Shown here: in pieces, positions 29,589 to 38,710 of the stretch
Layout of the letters: every line of letters begins with the position of its first letter
Position numbering within the stretch: position 1 is the first letter of the stretch
Assembly: GCA_002049455.2 (NCBI GenBank)
Contig: KV919239.1
Coordinates: forward strand, 1-42,179
Direction: 5' to 3'
DNA: 42,179 nt
Origin: Porphyra umbilicalis
Taxonomy: Eukaryota; Rhodophyta; Bangiophyceae; Bangiales; Bangiaceae
Notes under the pieces: model-generated
The model's database searches: none
Seen by the model: the letters and a program-made list of their open reading frames with translations, nothing else
Told to the model about the DNA's origin: nothing
Position numbers and translations under genes: made by a program

Positions 29589-30078
29589 GATACTCGTCCG
29601 AATCCAAATATTGGGTTTTAATTCACCTGAACCCCCCACAACGCCCGAACTTTGCTGACTTGGGCCACCTGCGCCATACCTCCGGCATGCTCGCTCCATG
29701 TCGATCAGAACTGTACAGTTTCAAAGACGTTTACCGTCTGGGTCCAGAGATACTCGTCCGAATCCAAATATTTGGATTCAATTCACTTGAACCCCCCTAC
29801 AACGCCCGAGCTTTGCTGACTTGGGCCACGTGCGCCATACCGTCGGCGTGCCCGCTGTATGTCAAGCAGAATTGCAGACTTTCAGGGATGTTCACCGTCT
29901 GGGTCAAGAGAGACTCGTCCGAATCTAAATATTGGGTCTCACGTCACATCAACCCCCCACAACGCCCAACCTTTGCTGCATTGGGCCACTTGCGCCAAAC
30001 CGCCGGCATCCTGACTCGATGTCGATCAGAAGTGCAGATTTTGAAGGACATTCACCATCTGGGTCCAGAGATACTCCG
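29589..30078. repeat. 160-bp tandem repeat, three units
   Basis: Units start at 29589, 29749 and 29910 with GA-ACTCGTCCGAAT, and a fourth start at 30070 breaks off after a few bases. Each unit carries CAAATATTGGG-like text, CAACGCCC, TTGGGCCAC-TGCGCCA and TTCACCGTCTGGGTC. A single further unit lies at 33258-33415, fused to a retrotransposon gag remnant. Period 160 is not a multiple of three, so the frame running through it is not a protein repeat. Confidence 0.85.
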
Positions 30079-30083
30079 GGGGC

Positions 30084-30731
30084 GCGCACGCCCCTTTTGC
30101 GGATGCATGCAGTTTGACCACGCCTTGCAAATGACCCATCTGGGGCACTTTGGGGACTTGGTCGCAGCACCATCCCACCAAGTCAGATTCGTGACGGAGA
30201 CACCTTTCCTGCATGACCTTGCTCCTTACCTGGAGAATGTTTCTGCCATGATTTCCTGTCGTGGCAGACCGGTTCCCAGGCGGGGGTTCAAAATCATGCA
30301 GGAAACACGTTTCCGTCATACTTTCTGGCGATCCGTCGCGACCCAACCCTGGCCGACCCAGGCATCCCCCGGGCTGCCCCGTCAGCTCGTCAGGGTCGTG
30401 AAGAGCATGCGAAGCGAGCGCCGCCCCTCCAACGACGCGCACGCCGCTTTTGGTGGATGCGTGCAGTTTGACCACCCCCTGCAAATGACCCATCTGGGGC
30501 GTTTTGGGGACTTGGTCGCAGCACCATCCCACCAAGACGGATTCGTGACGGAGACACCTTTCCTGCATGATGTTGTTCCTTTCCTGGAGAATGCTTCTGC
30601 CATGATTTCCTGTCATGGCAGACCGTTCCCCAGGCACGGGTTAAAATCATGCAGGAAACACCTTTTCGTCATGCTTTCTGGCGACCCGTCGCCACTCGAC
30701 CGTGGCCGACCCAGGCACCCCCCGGGTTGTC
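30084..30731. repeat. 353-bp tandem duplication
   Basis: 30084-30378 and 30437-30731 are about 90% identical, with a 58-bp spacer. Within each unit TTTCCTGCATGA and its exact inverse TCATGCAGGAAA sit inside longer imperfect inverted repeats (30193-30317 and 30547-30670), so each unit holds a ~125-bp MITE-like hairpin. The unit start (GTGCAGTTTGACCAC, CTTGCAAATG, CCATCTGGGG) also occurs once at 34436-34480 inside the LTR remnant. Confidence 0.85.
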
Positions 30732-30734
30732 ACT

Positions 30735-31241
30735 TTTTCGCGCTTCCCTTTCCATTCTCTGTTTCATCCCCTCCCCTCCGTCTTTGTTTGACACGCCCTG
30801 ATATACGGTCGAGCGGCGCCCAATGCACCGTGTCACCCAACGGGGGCACGCGTGAGGGGCGGCACGTTCTCAACCATCACGGGCCAGAGTGACCCTTGAT
30901 CACCGTCTGGACGCTATGCTGTGCCTTGAGGTTTACGCCGCGGCCCCGCTTGCGGGGGCGTTGGCAACCCAGGACTGTGCCTGGCTCGCAACCAGACGGA
31001 CAGTTCCACCGCCGTTGCCGCGCTCCGCGGCCATCTGCCGAAGGGGCTCTTGTCTAGCCCGTCGCCTGCTGCGATGCTCTGTGTCTTTGTGTGTCGCCCT
31101 CTGCCTTGAGCCTGTCATAGGGAATGGTGGTCCCGTCCACTGCACTGCCGCGTACACCTCTTTCGCTCTCCCGTTGAGCCCTAGTACACCATCGAAAGGT
31201 CAATCTTTGTGTCTGCGCTTGTGCCGACCTTCGCACCCTCG
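30735..31241. other. No gene recognised; 3' flank of GH5 copy 2
   Basis: The plus-strand frame through here continues as the antisense of the GH5 gene and is not credible. No motif was seen. Confidence 0.5.
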
Positions 31242-32560
31242 TCACGGGATCCCCCCGCCCTGCCCGCCAGCCCACCACGCCGGGTCGAGCCACCCCCGCC
31301 GCACGCACTCGCAAAAGTCCCACCACGGCTCCCCCGCAGTCGTGTTGACCTGCCACGTCCAAAAACACCTCCCCTCCACCCCCGCCGCGTCCATCCCCAC
31401 CACCTGCGCGCGTCCAAATGCGCGCAACGCGGGGCCGGTGGCGGCGGGGCCGGCGGCCGCCAACTCGGCCGCCGCGCCGGTCCCCGCCCACGGCAAGCGG
31501 AGGCTCCACTCGCCGACCAGGATCCACTTTTGCAGCGTCGTACCGGCGGCGGCCAGCTCCGCCACCCGCTCCCCGGGGGGTCCGCCGCCGTCGCCGCCGC
31601 CACCGCCGCCGCCGCCGCCCCCCGGCGCCCAGGTGCGGAGGATTTCGGCGACCGAGGCGGTCGCCCACCCCCCCCCAAAATACTGGTATGAATGCACATC
31701 GACTAGCAGGTGGTCCTTCCGCAGCCGCGTGGCGCGGTCGATGGCCCCCCCCGCGACCAGGCGGTCCGCCCGAAAGGGGTTGCCGTCCACCACAAACGCC
31801 ACCGTCTCGACGCGCAAGCCGCCCGCCCGCACGGCCGCGTAGGCGCGTCGGTAAAAGGCGAGGAACACGTCGGGGGGGATGCGCTCGTCGGGCTCATTGG
31901 CCACGGACAGGCCGAGCAGGGCGGGGGGGTTTCCCCCCCGCCGCCGCCACCGCCACACGCCCCCGCCGCGGACCCGTAGCAGCCGGCCAGGCCGGCGACC
32001 GCGTCAAGCGCCCCATCGATGTCCCAGTCGTCGACGTGCCACCCCCCGCCCCCCGCGCGCGCCCCGTGTGCGCTTTCCCGCTTTGCCCCCCCGGGTGCGC
32101 GTGCAAGTCGAGGAGCACCCCCATCCGCGCGGCCGCCGCCCAGCCGAGCGCCTCGTCCAGGTGCGCCCACACGTTGCCGACGTACGGGTCCCCCGCCAGT
32201 GGGCTGTGAGCACCGCCGCCGCCGCGGTGCGGCCGAGGCGCGCGCACAGGGCGGCTTCCGAGTTGCCCCCGCTCCCACCCCATGGACCCCTGGAACCGGA
32301 GCTCCCTTGTATTTCGCGACACGCGCCCGTTGCCGTATGGGTCCTGACTAGACCTGCGAAGTTTCGGCTCTAGTGCCCCTCCCCAGACAACTTTATGGCT
32401 AAAAACCAACATTCAGGCGCGCGCACAGGGCGGCTTCCGAGTCGCTACCGCCCCCTTTTTGGAGGGTGCAGTGCGGCGGCGGGTGAGTGTGGAAGAGGGC
32501 GGCGTTGATCCACGGCTCGAGGATGGGCGAGCCCCTGAGGTTGACGCCCCTCAGTTTTGG
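31242..32560 (-). pseudogene. GH5 beta-glucanase-like gene, copy 2 (disrupted)
   Basis: Would hydrolyse beta-1,3- or related glucans outside the cell or in the wall. Starting near 32560 the minus strand gives LRGVNLRGSPILEPWINAALF (family N-terminal block), a C-rich loop and SDSEAALCARL. Then comes a 151-bp insertion, EAALCARLG again, AVLTAHW, a deletion, GDPYVGNVWAHLDEALGWA, LLDLHAHPGG, WHVDDWDIDG, SVANEP (acid/base Glu, 31893-31895), LLVDVHSYQYFGGGW, ILVGEWSLRLPW (nucleophile Glu, 31509-31511) and CFWTWQVNTTAGEPWWDF, with stop at 31242. Both catalytic residues survive. Damage: the insertion, a missing block of roughly 35 residues before GDPYV with loss of frame, and two frame changes at C/G runs near 32045 and 31930 where copy 1 stays in frame. 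The start codon is unresolved; ATG 32630 followed by a short intron is possible. Confidence 0.82.
32236..32442. repeat. 151-bp insertion (repeat copy R3) between 28-bp direct repeats inside GH5
   Basis: AGGCGCGCGCACAGGGCGGC and the next eight bases (CTTCCGAGT-type end) occur at 32236-32263 and again at 32415-32442, identical over 28 bp. Between them lie 151 bp that belong to the R1-R4 family. The direct repeats are GH5 coding sequence, so the interruption arose by insertion with a long target duplication, or by unequal recombination with a copy already fused to R1-type DNA. Confidence 0.85.
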
Positions 32561-32956
32561 TCGCCGCGTCTACCACGGGTCACTGGGCGAGCCGGTTTGC
32601 CACAAGAGGGTTTGGGGGGGGGACACCATGGCGGGCGGGGCGCAGACAGAAAACAAGAAGTAAGAGGGAAGGGCAGTTGGGTAACAGGGAAAGGGCGAAC
32701 AAGAAATGTTGGCGCAAGGAGACCAACGTTGCAAAGTGCTGGTGATCAAACGTTGGCGGCGGCAGCGGCGGCAGGCCCCACCGAGTAAAACGCACCCGCT
32801 GCAAAAGAGAGAAACAACAGAAAGCAACGACTAAGCGCCAAGAAACCAACGGCAACTACCGTTACCGAGTGGTGTGACCACCCGTATCGCCCAAGGCCGC
32901 TGCGGGCGTCGCCCCGACCGCAAGCGATACCCACACCGCGCGGGCGCGGCGGGCGC

Positions 32957-33415
32957 CCCGGACCACACAAACTCATACTCGACATGGACTCCGGACCTCC
33001 TCCACGTCCCCTACCCGCTTCCGTCGAGATCCACGACGTTCCGCATGGTCGTCGTGCCCATATTTGTCGTACCTCCAAAAGCACCGTACGTCACTTCATC
33101 GACGCCTGGAACCGGAGCCCCCTTCTACCTCGCGACACCTCCTCGTTGCTTTTTGGGTGCCCACTATACCTGTACAGTTTCAGCTCTAGCACCATTTCCC
33201 AGGCAAATGTTCGGATAAAAACCAACATTCATCACTTATTTTGCCCCGCACCCAAACCCCACATACTCGTCCGATTCCAAATATTGGGTTTAAATTCACT
33301 TGAACCCACCACAACGCCCAATAATCGCTGACTTGTGCCACCTGCGCCACACCGCCGGCATTCCCGCACCATGTCAAGCAGAATTGCAGACTTTCGAGGA
33401 TGTTCACCGTCTGCG
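32957..33415. repeat. Duplicated block with R4 and one 160-bp unit
   Basis: 32957-33113 matches 29285-29431, 33114-33250 is R4 (CCTGGAACCGGAGCCC ... AACCAACATTCATCACTTAT), and 33258-33415 is one 160-bp unit. The order is the same as in 29285-29749, so the whole ~460-bp block was duplicated together. Confidence 0.8.
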
Positions 33416-33419
33416 TCCG

Positions 33420-33540
33420 TCGACTTGCCGTCTTCGTCAAGCATGTCGTCCAGATCGCGCACCGCTGGGACCATCTTGATGCGCTGACGCCATGCGTGGA
33501 AGTTCGTCTTCGTCATCTTGTCAATCTTGATGCTGCCCAT
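33420..33540 (-). pseudogene. Copia-type gag start, truncated
   Basis: From ATG 33540 the minus strand reads MGSIKIDKMTKTNFHAWRQR and then IKMVPAVRDLDDMLDEDGKS. This is the N-terminal pattern of Ty1/copia gag polyproteins (K--G-NF--W---I---L---DL-D-L). It begins 30 bp inside an LTR-like repeat, as expected for copia elements with a very short leader. After about 40 codons it runs into the 160-bp repeat and is lost. Confidence 0.6.
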
Positions 33541-33569
33541 GCCGGCAGCGCCTCCGGCTATGATTCCTG

Positions 33570-33840
33570 TGTTGAAACGCAGTGGGGATAGGGAATCGGG
33601 GACCACGGCGAAGTGGTTGAGTGGCTTGAGCCCGTGTGTGTGTGTGCGAATGCGATTTGTTGGTTGTCTCTTCCAAGCGCCCCTCTTCCCATCACGGGCA
33701 CTCCTCAAGTAGTCCAAGCGGGACCAGTCTAGCTCACCACGCATCCCGAGCAGCTTGCCCGTGCAAGCGCCCGCCCACACTCTAAATCAAAACGCTCACC
33801 AAATCAAAGCATCAGAGATCAAAGCAAAGCCTACGCAAAC
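33570..33840 (-). mobile_element. LTR-like repeat A of a copia-type element
   Basis: On the plus strand it begins TGTTGAAACGCAGTGG, so on the minus strand it ends CCACTGCGTTTCAACA, a normal LTR 3' end. It aligns over about 260 bp with LTR-like repeat B at 34136 in the same orientation, at roughly two-thirds identity. The gag start follows immediately on the minus strand. Its outer (5') boundary is unclear. Confidence 0.6.
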
Positions 33841-34119
33841 CGAAGAATCAGAAGCGCCAGAATAGAAAATGAGAAATCGCAAAACTTTCACTCAAAATCG
33901 CACGGGTGCAAAAGTCACATGCACCAGCGGTCAAAAAACCGCGAGGAAGTCGCATAGGTAGGCATGACGTTCCAATAGCCTGCTTGTCGTAGAGCCCGAC
34001 CGTGCCGAGCCTTGCGCCTTGACTGTCACGTCCTTGAACCACCTTGTCCTTGTCTTGTCCGCACTTGCCACGACCGCCGTGACACCGTCTAGCACACCGT
34101 GCCCTTGTCACAGCCCCGG

Positions 34120-34135
34120 CTCTGGACCCATAACC
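34120..34135 (-). other. Copia-type primer-binding site
   Basis: Directly after the CAACA end of LTR B the minus strand reads GGTTATGGGTCCAGAG. From memory copia-group elements carry a near-identical GGTTATGGGCCCAG primer-binding site for an initiator tRNA-Met fragment; this should be checked against a reference element. Confidence 0.55.
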
Positions 34136-34552
34136 TGTTGAAACGCAGTGGAGATAGGGGATGGGGGATCACGTTGCAGTGATTTTGTGGCCTGAGCTTA
34201 TGTGTGCTTGTGCGAACGTGCTTTGTTGGTTGTCCTAAGGTTCGCCCACTTCTCTTAACCGAGAGCACCTCTCAGATAGTCCCCACTGGGCCAAGTGCTC
34301 CTCCCATTCGCGCCCACACCGACGCCCACGCCCTCGCACCAAATCGAATCACTCACCAAATCAAAAGCCACTAGAGCAAAGCGAAGATCGAATCCAAACG
34401 TGCCAAAAGTAACGCCCCAAGATGACCCAAGACGAATGTGTGCAGCTTGACCACGTCTTGCAAATGTACCATCTGGGGTACCATAAGGGTCACTGACCAT
34501 CATCTATCCGCGAACCGCAAGTTGAATCAGCGACGAGCAACACAGTCCAACA
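34136..34552 (-). mobile_element. LTR-like repeat B of a copia-type element
   Basis: On the minus strand it runs from TGTTGGACTGTG (34552) to GCGTTTCAACA (34136), a 417-bp unit bounded by TGTTG/CAACA. It is followed by the primer-binding site at 34120-34135. Downstream on the minus strand (33850-34111) a frame contains KDKVVQGRD and ARLGTVGLYDKQ, possibly decayed gag. It also contains a 45-bp piece of the 353-bp repeat (34436-34480). No intact pol is present. Confidence 0.55.
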
Positions 34553-34788
34553 AGTGGTCGTGCTCATCACCTGCACGTCCCACGCACAGGAAAAAACAAC
34601 TGTTGTTTTTCTCTCTCTTCGTGCACTCTGTGGAGGGCCGGCGGTTTCCTATGCAAATATGTGTGCGACAGAGGCGTTAACGAGCACTTCTGTTCTCTTT
34701 GTTGCCCTTTTCCCCTGCAAGACAAAGGAATGAAAGGCACGCAACCTGCAAGAGTATTTCTTGTGAAATGCAAACACTCGAGAAACAC

Positions 34789-35703
34789 ATGGATGCAAAG
34801 AGGCTCCTAGTGTACCCTGGCAAGGACCCACACGCTGTCGCCCCCCACGTAGTCGTCGCACAGCATGTCAAAGACATAAAAAAACGCACACAACAGGCCA
34901 TCAAGTCGCGCCCTCACTCTCACTCTCCCCCCCGCGACCCCCCCCCCTCCCGCTCGTCAGCGAACCGGCGCGCACGGGCAACGGTGCCACCAACCAAGTC
35001 ATCGATGGCCATCGGCGGTCGCTGGCTCGCCAGGCTGCGCTCCTTAGTGCGCTGTGCTTTTGCGCCGCGCGAGTCCGCGTGCGCCGGGCGGCTGCGGCGA
35101 CCAGCAACCCCCACATCCTCGGTAAGGCCGCCAGCGCCTGCGCCCACTACACACGCAGATGTCGTGTGCGAGGGGCGGCCAGAACATCGGGTGGGGGGCC
35201 CCAGGCCTACTACAGGCATGGACCGATTGGAAAAGGTGGCCGCCTCCACACGGCCTCCAGATGCTGGCGCTGCTGCCGCCTTCAGCGCCTGCGCGGCGGC
35301 CGCCACCACGGTGACCACAAGGTCTTCGCCGGCTTGCCACCCAGACGTAAGTACCCGAGTTTTCCCTTGCGCGGCTGGCAGGGCCGCTGCAGCCAGCGTT
35401 CCAGGCCCGCTCTCGGCACAAGCCGGCCCCGCCGGCCGTCTTACCGTAGGACCGGGAGCTGTGACAGCTACCGGCGGCACCGGCGCGGCGCGCACCGCAG
35501 CGGCCCCGCGTGCGGGCCTTTTGGTTGCGTCCAGCGGCTGCCATCGAGTGTCAGGCTGCCACGGTGGCTGCCACGGCGGTGGCTATGGATCCCACCCTCC
35601 TCCTCACGGCGCGATGGCACCAGGCGGCGGCCCCCTGTCTTGCGGGTCGTATGCTGGCCGTGCGGGGCACGGCCACGACGCCCGCAAGGGTCCGGTATCG
35701 TAG
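34789..35703 (+). CDS. Open frame of unknown nature, 304 codons
   Basis: Starts with ATG 34789 (MDAKRLLVYPGKDPHAVAPH) and has a plausible mixed composition for the first 45 codons. It then becomes Ala/Gly/Pro/Ser-rich with scattered cysteines (SGCHRVSGCHGGCHGG near the end). No family recognised. A minus-strand frame overlaps it and is similarly featureless. The second half could be open simply because of GC content. Confidence 0.28.
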   Translation: MDAKRLLVYPGKDPHAVAPHVVVAQHVKDIKKRTQQAIKSRPHSHSPPRDPPPSRSSANRRARATVPPTKSSMAIGGRWLARLRSLVRCAFAPRESACAGRLRRPATPTSSVRPPAPAPTTHADVVCEGRPEHRVGGPRPTTGMDRLEKVAASTRPPDAGAAAAFSACAAAATTVTTRSSPACHPDVSTRVFPCAAGRAAAASVPGPLSAQAGPAGRLTVGPGAVTATGGTGAARTAAAPRAGLLVASSGCHRVSGCHGGCHGGGYGSHPPPHGAMAPGGGPLSCGSYAGRAGHGHDARKGPVS

Positions 35704-35846
35704 ACGGACGAGATTGCGTGGTGAGGGGGCGTGAATCACGCCCCCTGCCCGTACAAGGCACGGCCATGTCGCCTGGAAGGGTCTCACGTCCTGGCCTGTG
35801 CGGCCCAGATTGGGTGGTGCAAGGGCGTGAGTCACGCCCCTTGCAC
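35666..35846. repeat. Two degenerate ~90-bp units, each ending in a GGGCGTGA-TCACGCCC palindrome
   Basis: Units 35666-35756 and 35757-35846 share GGCACGGCCA at the start, GCAAGGGTC/GGAAGGGTC, GATTG-GTGGTG, and then GGGGCGTGAATCACGCCCC in the first or AAGGGCGTGAGTCACGCCCC in the second. The palindromic ends look like binding sites or hairpin ends. Confidence 0.7.
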
Positions 35847-35849
35847 ACG

Positions 35850-37640
35850 CGATCCCAGTGTGAAACACTGTTCGGTATTCTGCCGCGCTGGGGAGCGCCT
35901 CGTGGCGCGCCCACGCGCATACGTGGCACGATGATCGCGTATTTGTCGTGTTTGATTGACTGCACTAGAGTGTGACGGCTGCATTTGATCGCTGCGCGCG
36001 CCGATATTCAGCCGACCGCACACACGACTGCCTGCTGTCAGCGGCACGATCGCACTGTCGGCTTGCAGTGCGCCACGCTCGCTCGGTACAGAAGACATTT
36101 GGGCAGCGAGCCGCACAGCGTTTTTTCCCCGATTCCTTAAAACTGAGAACTGCCAGATTCGAACACGCCCACCGACGGTTCGCAGAACTGTCGCACATTG
36201 ATCATGCGATCAAATTATGCCCACTTTTTGTTGATCTTGGAGACAGAGCCCGCAGTGGAGTTCAGAAGTGCTCGAAGACCATCTGCACCGATATTCAGTG
36301 GGAATCATCCTCACACCAGCACCTGCAGATTCGGCAATTGTTCGGCGAAGTTGCTGCCCCATGCTCATGAAGGATCATTCCGATTCGCTGCTTCTGATCG
36401 TTCTGCGTATCGTGCTGAGAACTGTCCTGAAGTGGGAGTAAGATCATCCTGAGGATCGTGCTCAGGACTGTCCTGGCGTCGGAGTACAATCATCCTGGGG
36501 ACCGTCGTCATAGATTGAATGAACGAGTGCCCAAGATTGATATAGATTTCTGCCTCAAGGACTCGATCGTAGATGATAGCCTGGACTACTTCGAGTGACG
36601 TCGTGAGGAGGGTCTGCCGAAACCGATCAGAGAGCAAAACCTGCCCATGGAGCGTGTCCTGGGCCACGAAACTTGTGCAGAGGGAGCCTCAATGTGACTT
36701 GGTAGTCGTGCGACCGACACGCTATTTCCCGGCGCAGAGGGGATGGGAACTGGGTAAACATGCGTCGGCTCGCACATCGAGAATACCGTGCAGTCCCGGA
36801 CGCACCCAGTCGCGATTAATCAATGATTGGGTCTCCTTCCCGCGCAGTAAATTCGTTCTCAGCTCAGTGGCAATCTCGTCCCCTATCGTCTTAACACAGC
36901 ACGTCCCGAACTCGCAATCCCCCGGTTCAATACGTATCGAAAGCACTAGCACCAGAAACTCAAGTGCATGAGTGATATAACAAATTCCACGATGGGCATT
37001 GGTCTGAACGGAAAGAGTATCGAAAGGTTTTTGATCACACTGTTGACGGAGTAGGCAGACATTTTGTTTGCGGAAGAGACAGTCAGACTATCAGTGGAAC
37101 AAGTCCTCACATTTTTTTCGAATGACAGTCCCCGAGATGATCTGTGGGTCAGGATGACACTGCTTCTGGAACGATCCCAGAGTCAGTCCCGAAGATGATC
37201 CTTTGAACGAGTCCAGAACTGTAGTGATGAACTGCCGAATCACAGAGGTCACTCGAGAATGAGGCAATCTGAAATGTAGGATTTTCGCTGATCCACGGAA
37301 GTGATGTGCGCATGATCCTCCGAATCATGCTGAGGCCATCTCACAGGAGCTTTGCACGGCCATCTCGAAACATTCTTTCGCGTCTACTCGTTATAGATTT
37401 ACAAGCCGGCAAATTTAGAACTATCCCGGCGATGAAATACCGACCCGCAGTGCGTTCAGCAACGCCCACGCTTTCTGTTCACATTCGGGTTGACATGTAG
37501 CCCCGGGTTTCACCAACTCCGTTTCGTGTGCGAAGCGACGGTTCGGACGCGCGTCGCATACTTTAATCTGGCCACTAAGAGGCCCCCACGTTGCAATTTA
37601 TAAAGAATGAAATGAGTTTGGATCGGACGTTGGTGTCTAT
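35850..37640. other. No gene recognised; decayed GATGATCCT-type repeats
   Basis: AT-richer stretch. A 46-bp tandem repeat lies at 36403-36510, and isolated similar phrases (GATGATC, AGAACTGT) recur near 37135, 37200 and 37310. Frames are short and without motifs. Confidence 0.5.
36403..36510. repeat. 46-bp tandem repeat, about 2.3 copies
   Basis: Units start at 36403, 36449 and 36495. Shared text is ATCGTGCT-AG-ACTGTCCTG followed by GGAGTA-AATCATC-type sequence. The two full units agree at roughly four of five positions. Confidence 0.75.
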
Positions 37641-37674
37641 GCTCTAGGCTTGTATTTCATGCCCACAAACCCGG

Positions 37675-37748
37675 GGCGTGTGGGCGTGTCACGCCCGTTC
37701 ACGCCTGATCACGCCCTAATCACGCCCTTTTAGGGGCGTGAACACGCA
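37675..37748. promoter_or_regulatory. Cluster of CACGCCC / GGGCGTG motifs
   Basis: Seven or eight heptamers in both orientations in 74 bp, including the palindrome GGGCGTGTCACGCCC (37689-37703) and GTTCACGCC inverted as GGCGTGAAC. It lies about 90-160 bp upstream of a TATA box, where an upstream activating array would be expected. The motif resembles those at 35725-35845 and, with GACGCCC, at 1240-1605. Confidence 0.55.
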
Positions 37749-37835
37749 AAGGTAGCACCCATAGTCTACGAATCTACATACTCCGTGATCTTGTAGCACC
37801 CCATTCACACATCATTGTGACCTGCCTCGGGGCAC

Positions 37836-37841
37836 TATAAA
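37836..37841 (+). promoter_or_regulatory. TATA box
   Basis: CACTATAAACC, 62 bp upstream of the ATG at 37903 and downstream of the CACGCCC cluster. Spacing and sequence fit a core promoter well. Confidence 0.5.
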
Positions 37842-37902
37842 CCCAATCAGTCATAGACCAAAGGCTGCCTCAGCATCCTGCAAGTACGACTCATTGTCAA
37901 AC

Positions 37903-38139
37903 ATGTTGAAGAGGAAGACGCGTGGATTCGCCCCACGGGCGGGAGGGGAGGGGAGTAAGAAGTCGGACGGCGGCCAGGCAGTCTCGGCACGACCCCCGCT
38001 GTACATCTGCGGCAGCTGCAGAAGCAGAATTTGCCGTCGGCGCCGCCACCATAGACGCAGAAAAAGTGGGAGGAGCCCCCGTCTGGGAGGGGGTCAAACC
38101 CGTGGCGTTTGGGGCGGCGTGCGCGGGCCAGCGGGCTGA
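37903..38139 (+). CDS. Possible small basic protein
   Basis: 78 residues from the first ATG after the TATA box: MLKRKTRGFAPRAGGEG, then a Lys/Ser/Gly-rich stretch, YICGSCRSRICRRRRHHRRRK (two Cys pairs, then a run of Arg/His), and a Gly/Arg tail. Very basic, so nucleic-acid binding is conceivable, but no family is recognised. A second frame from 37922 to 38260 is also open for 112 codons with less biased composition (ATIDAEKVGGAPVWEGV) and could be the true product after a frame change or splice. The frame choice is uncertain; the promoter argues that some transcript exists. Confidence 0.38.
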   Translation: MLKRKTRGFAPRAGGEGSKKSDGGQAVSARPPLYICGSCRSRICRRRRHHRRRKSGRSPRLGGGQTRGVWGGVRGPAG

Positions 38140-38259
38140 TCGTCTTGGGCCGCAGCGGGACGCCCCGGCGAACGTCTCCGGTGCATTAGATTGCACAATG
38201 TTAAGTTCGTCGGAGGCGTACTTATTCAATGAGATTACGCCCCAGTTCACACCCTTTTA

Positions 38260-38710
38260 ATTGCTAACCTCTAAAAAATGGCGGTTGCAGAAAGAAGGGA
38301 GGCACAGTCGACGACACAGCATAGAAATGAAGTCGGATTGCCTGTTCAACAAGCCACGATCGTACTATTGGCTGAGAGTTACCGCCAGTAATTTTGCAAG
38401 CCAATCAACGTGTCTTGCAGGAGTCACGCAGAGCCATTGCAACCCACAATGAGATTTCCTGAGATTTTTGGGCCGCTTGCTTGGGCCTGAAGAGGGCATG
38501 GAGAGGGTTCTGGGACAGACCTGTGATTGCTCATGGGATCAACAAACTTCTTCAGATTTCTTGAGATCCTGATGTGCGTTTCCAGCGCGCAGAGCTGCAT
38601 GAGGAGACTGTGTAAGGAACTCGCATGATTTCTAGCCTGTCCATTGGTCCACGTACGATGTTGAATAATTGCAGCCACTCTGCAACCGCTATTTTTTGGA
38701 GGTCAGCAAT
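38260..38710. mobile_element. 451-bp TIR element (MITE)
   Basis: The terminal 32 bp, 38260-38291 and 38679-38710 inverted, match at 29 of 32 positions; the core is CTAAAAAATGGCGGTTGCAG against CCAAAAAATAGCGGTTGCAG. The interior has no coding frame of note. No clear target-site duplication at the edges, so the superfamily is open. Confidence 0.78.

Noticed and set aside
29660..30892. 410-codon plus-strand open frame
   Set aside because: It starts with TTG, runs through the 160-bp and 353-bp repeats whose periods are not multiples of three, and the repeats are read in different frames, so it is not a protein repeat.
30889..31842. 317-codon plus-strand open frame
   Set aside because: Antisense shadow of the GH5 gene; the minus strand carries recognisable catalytic motifs there.
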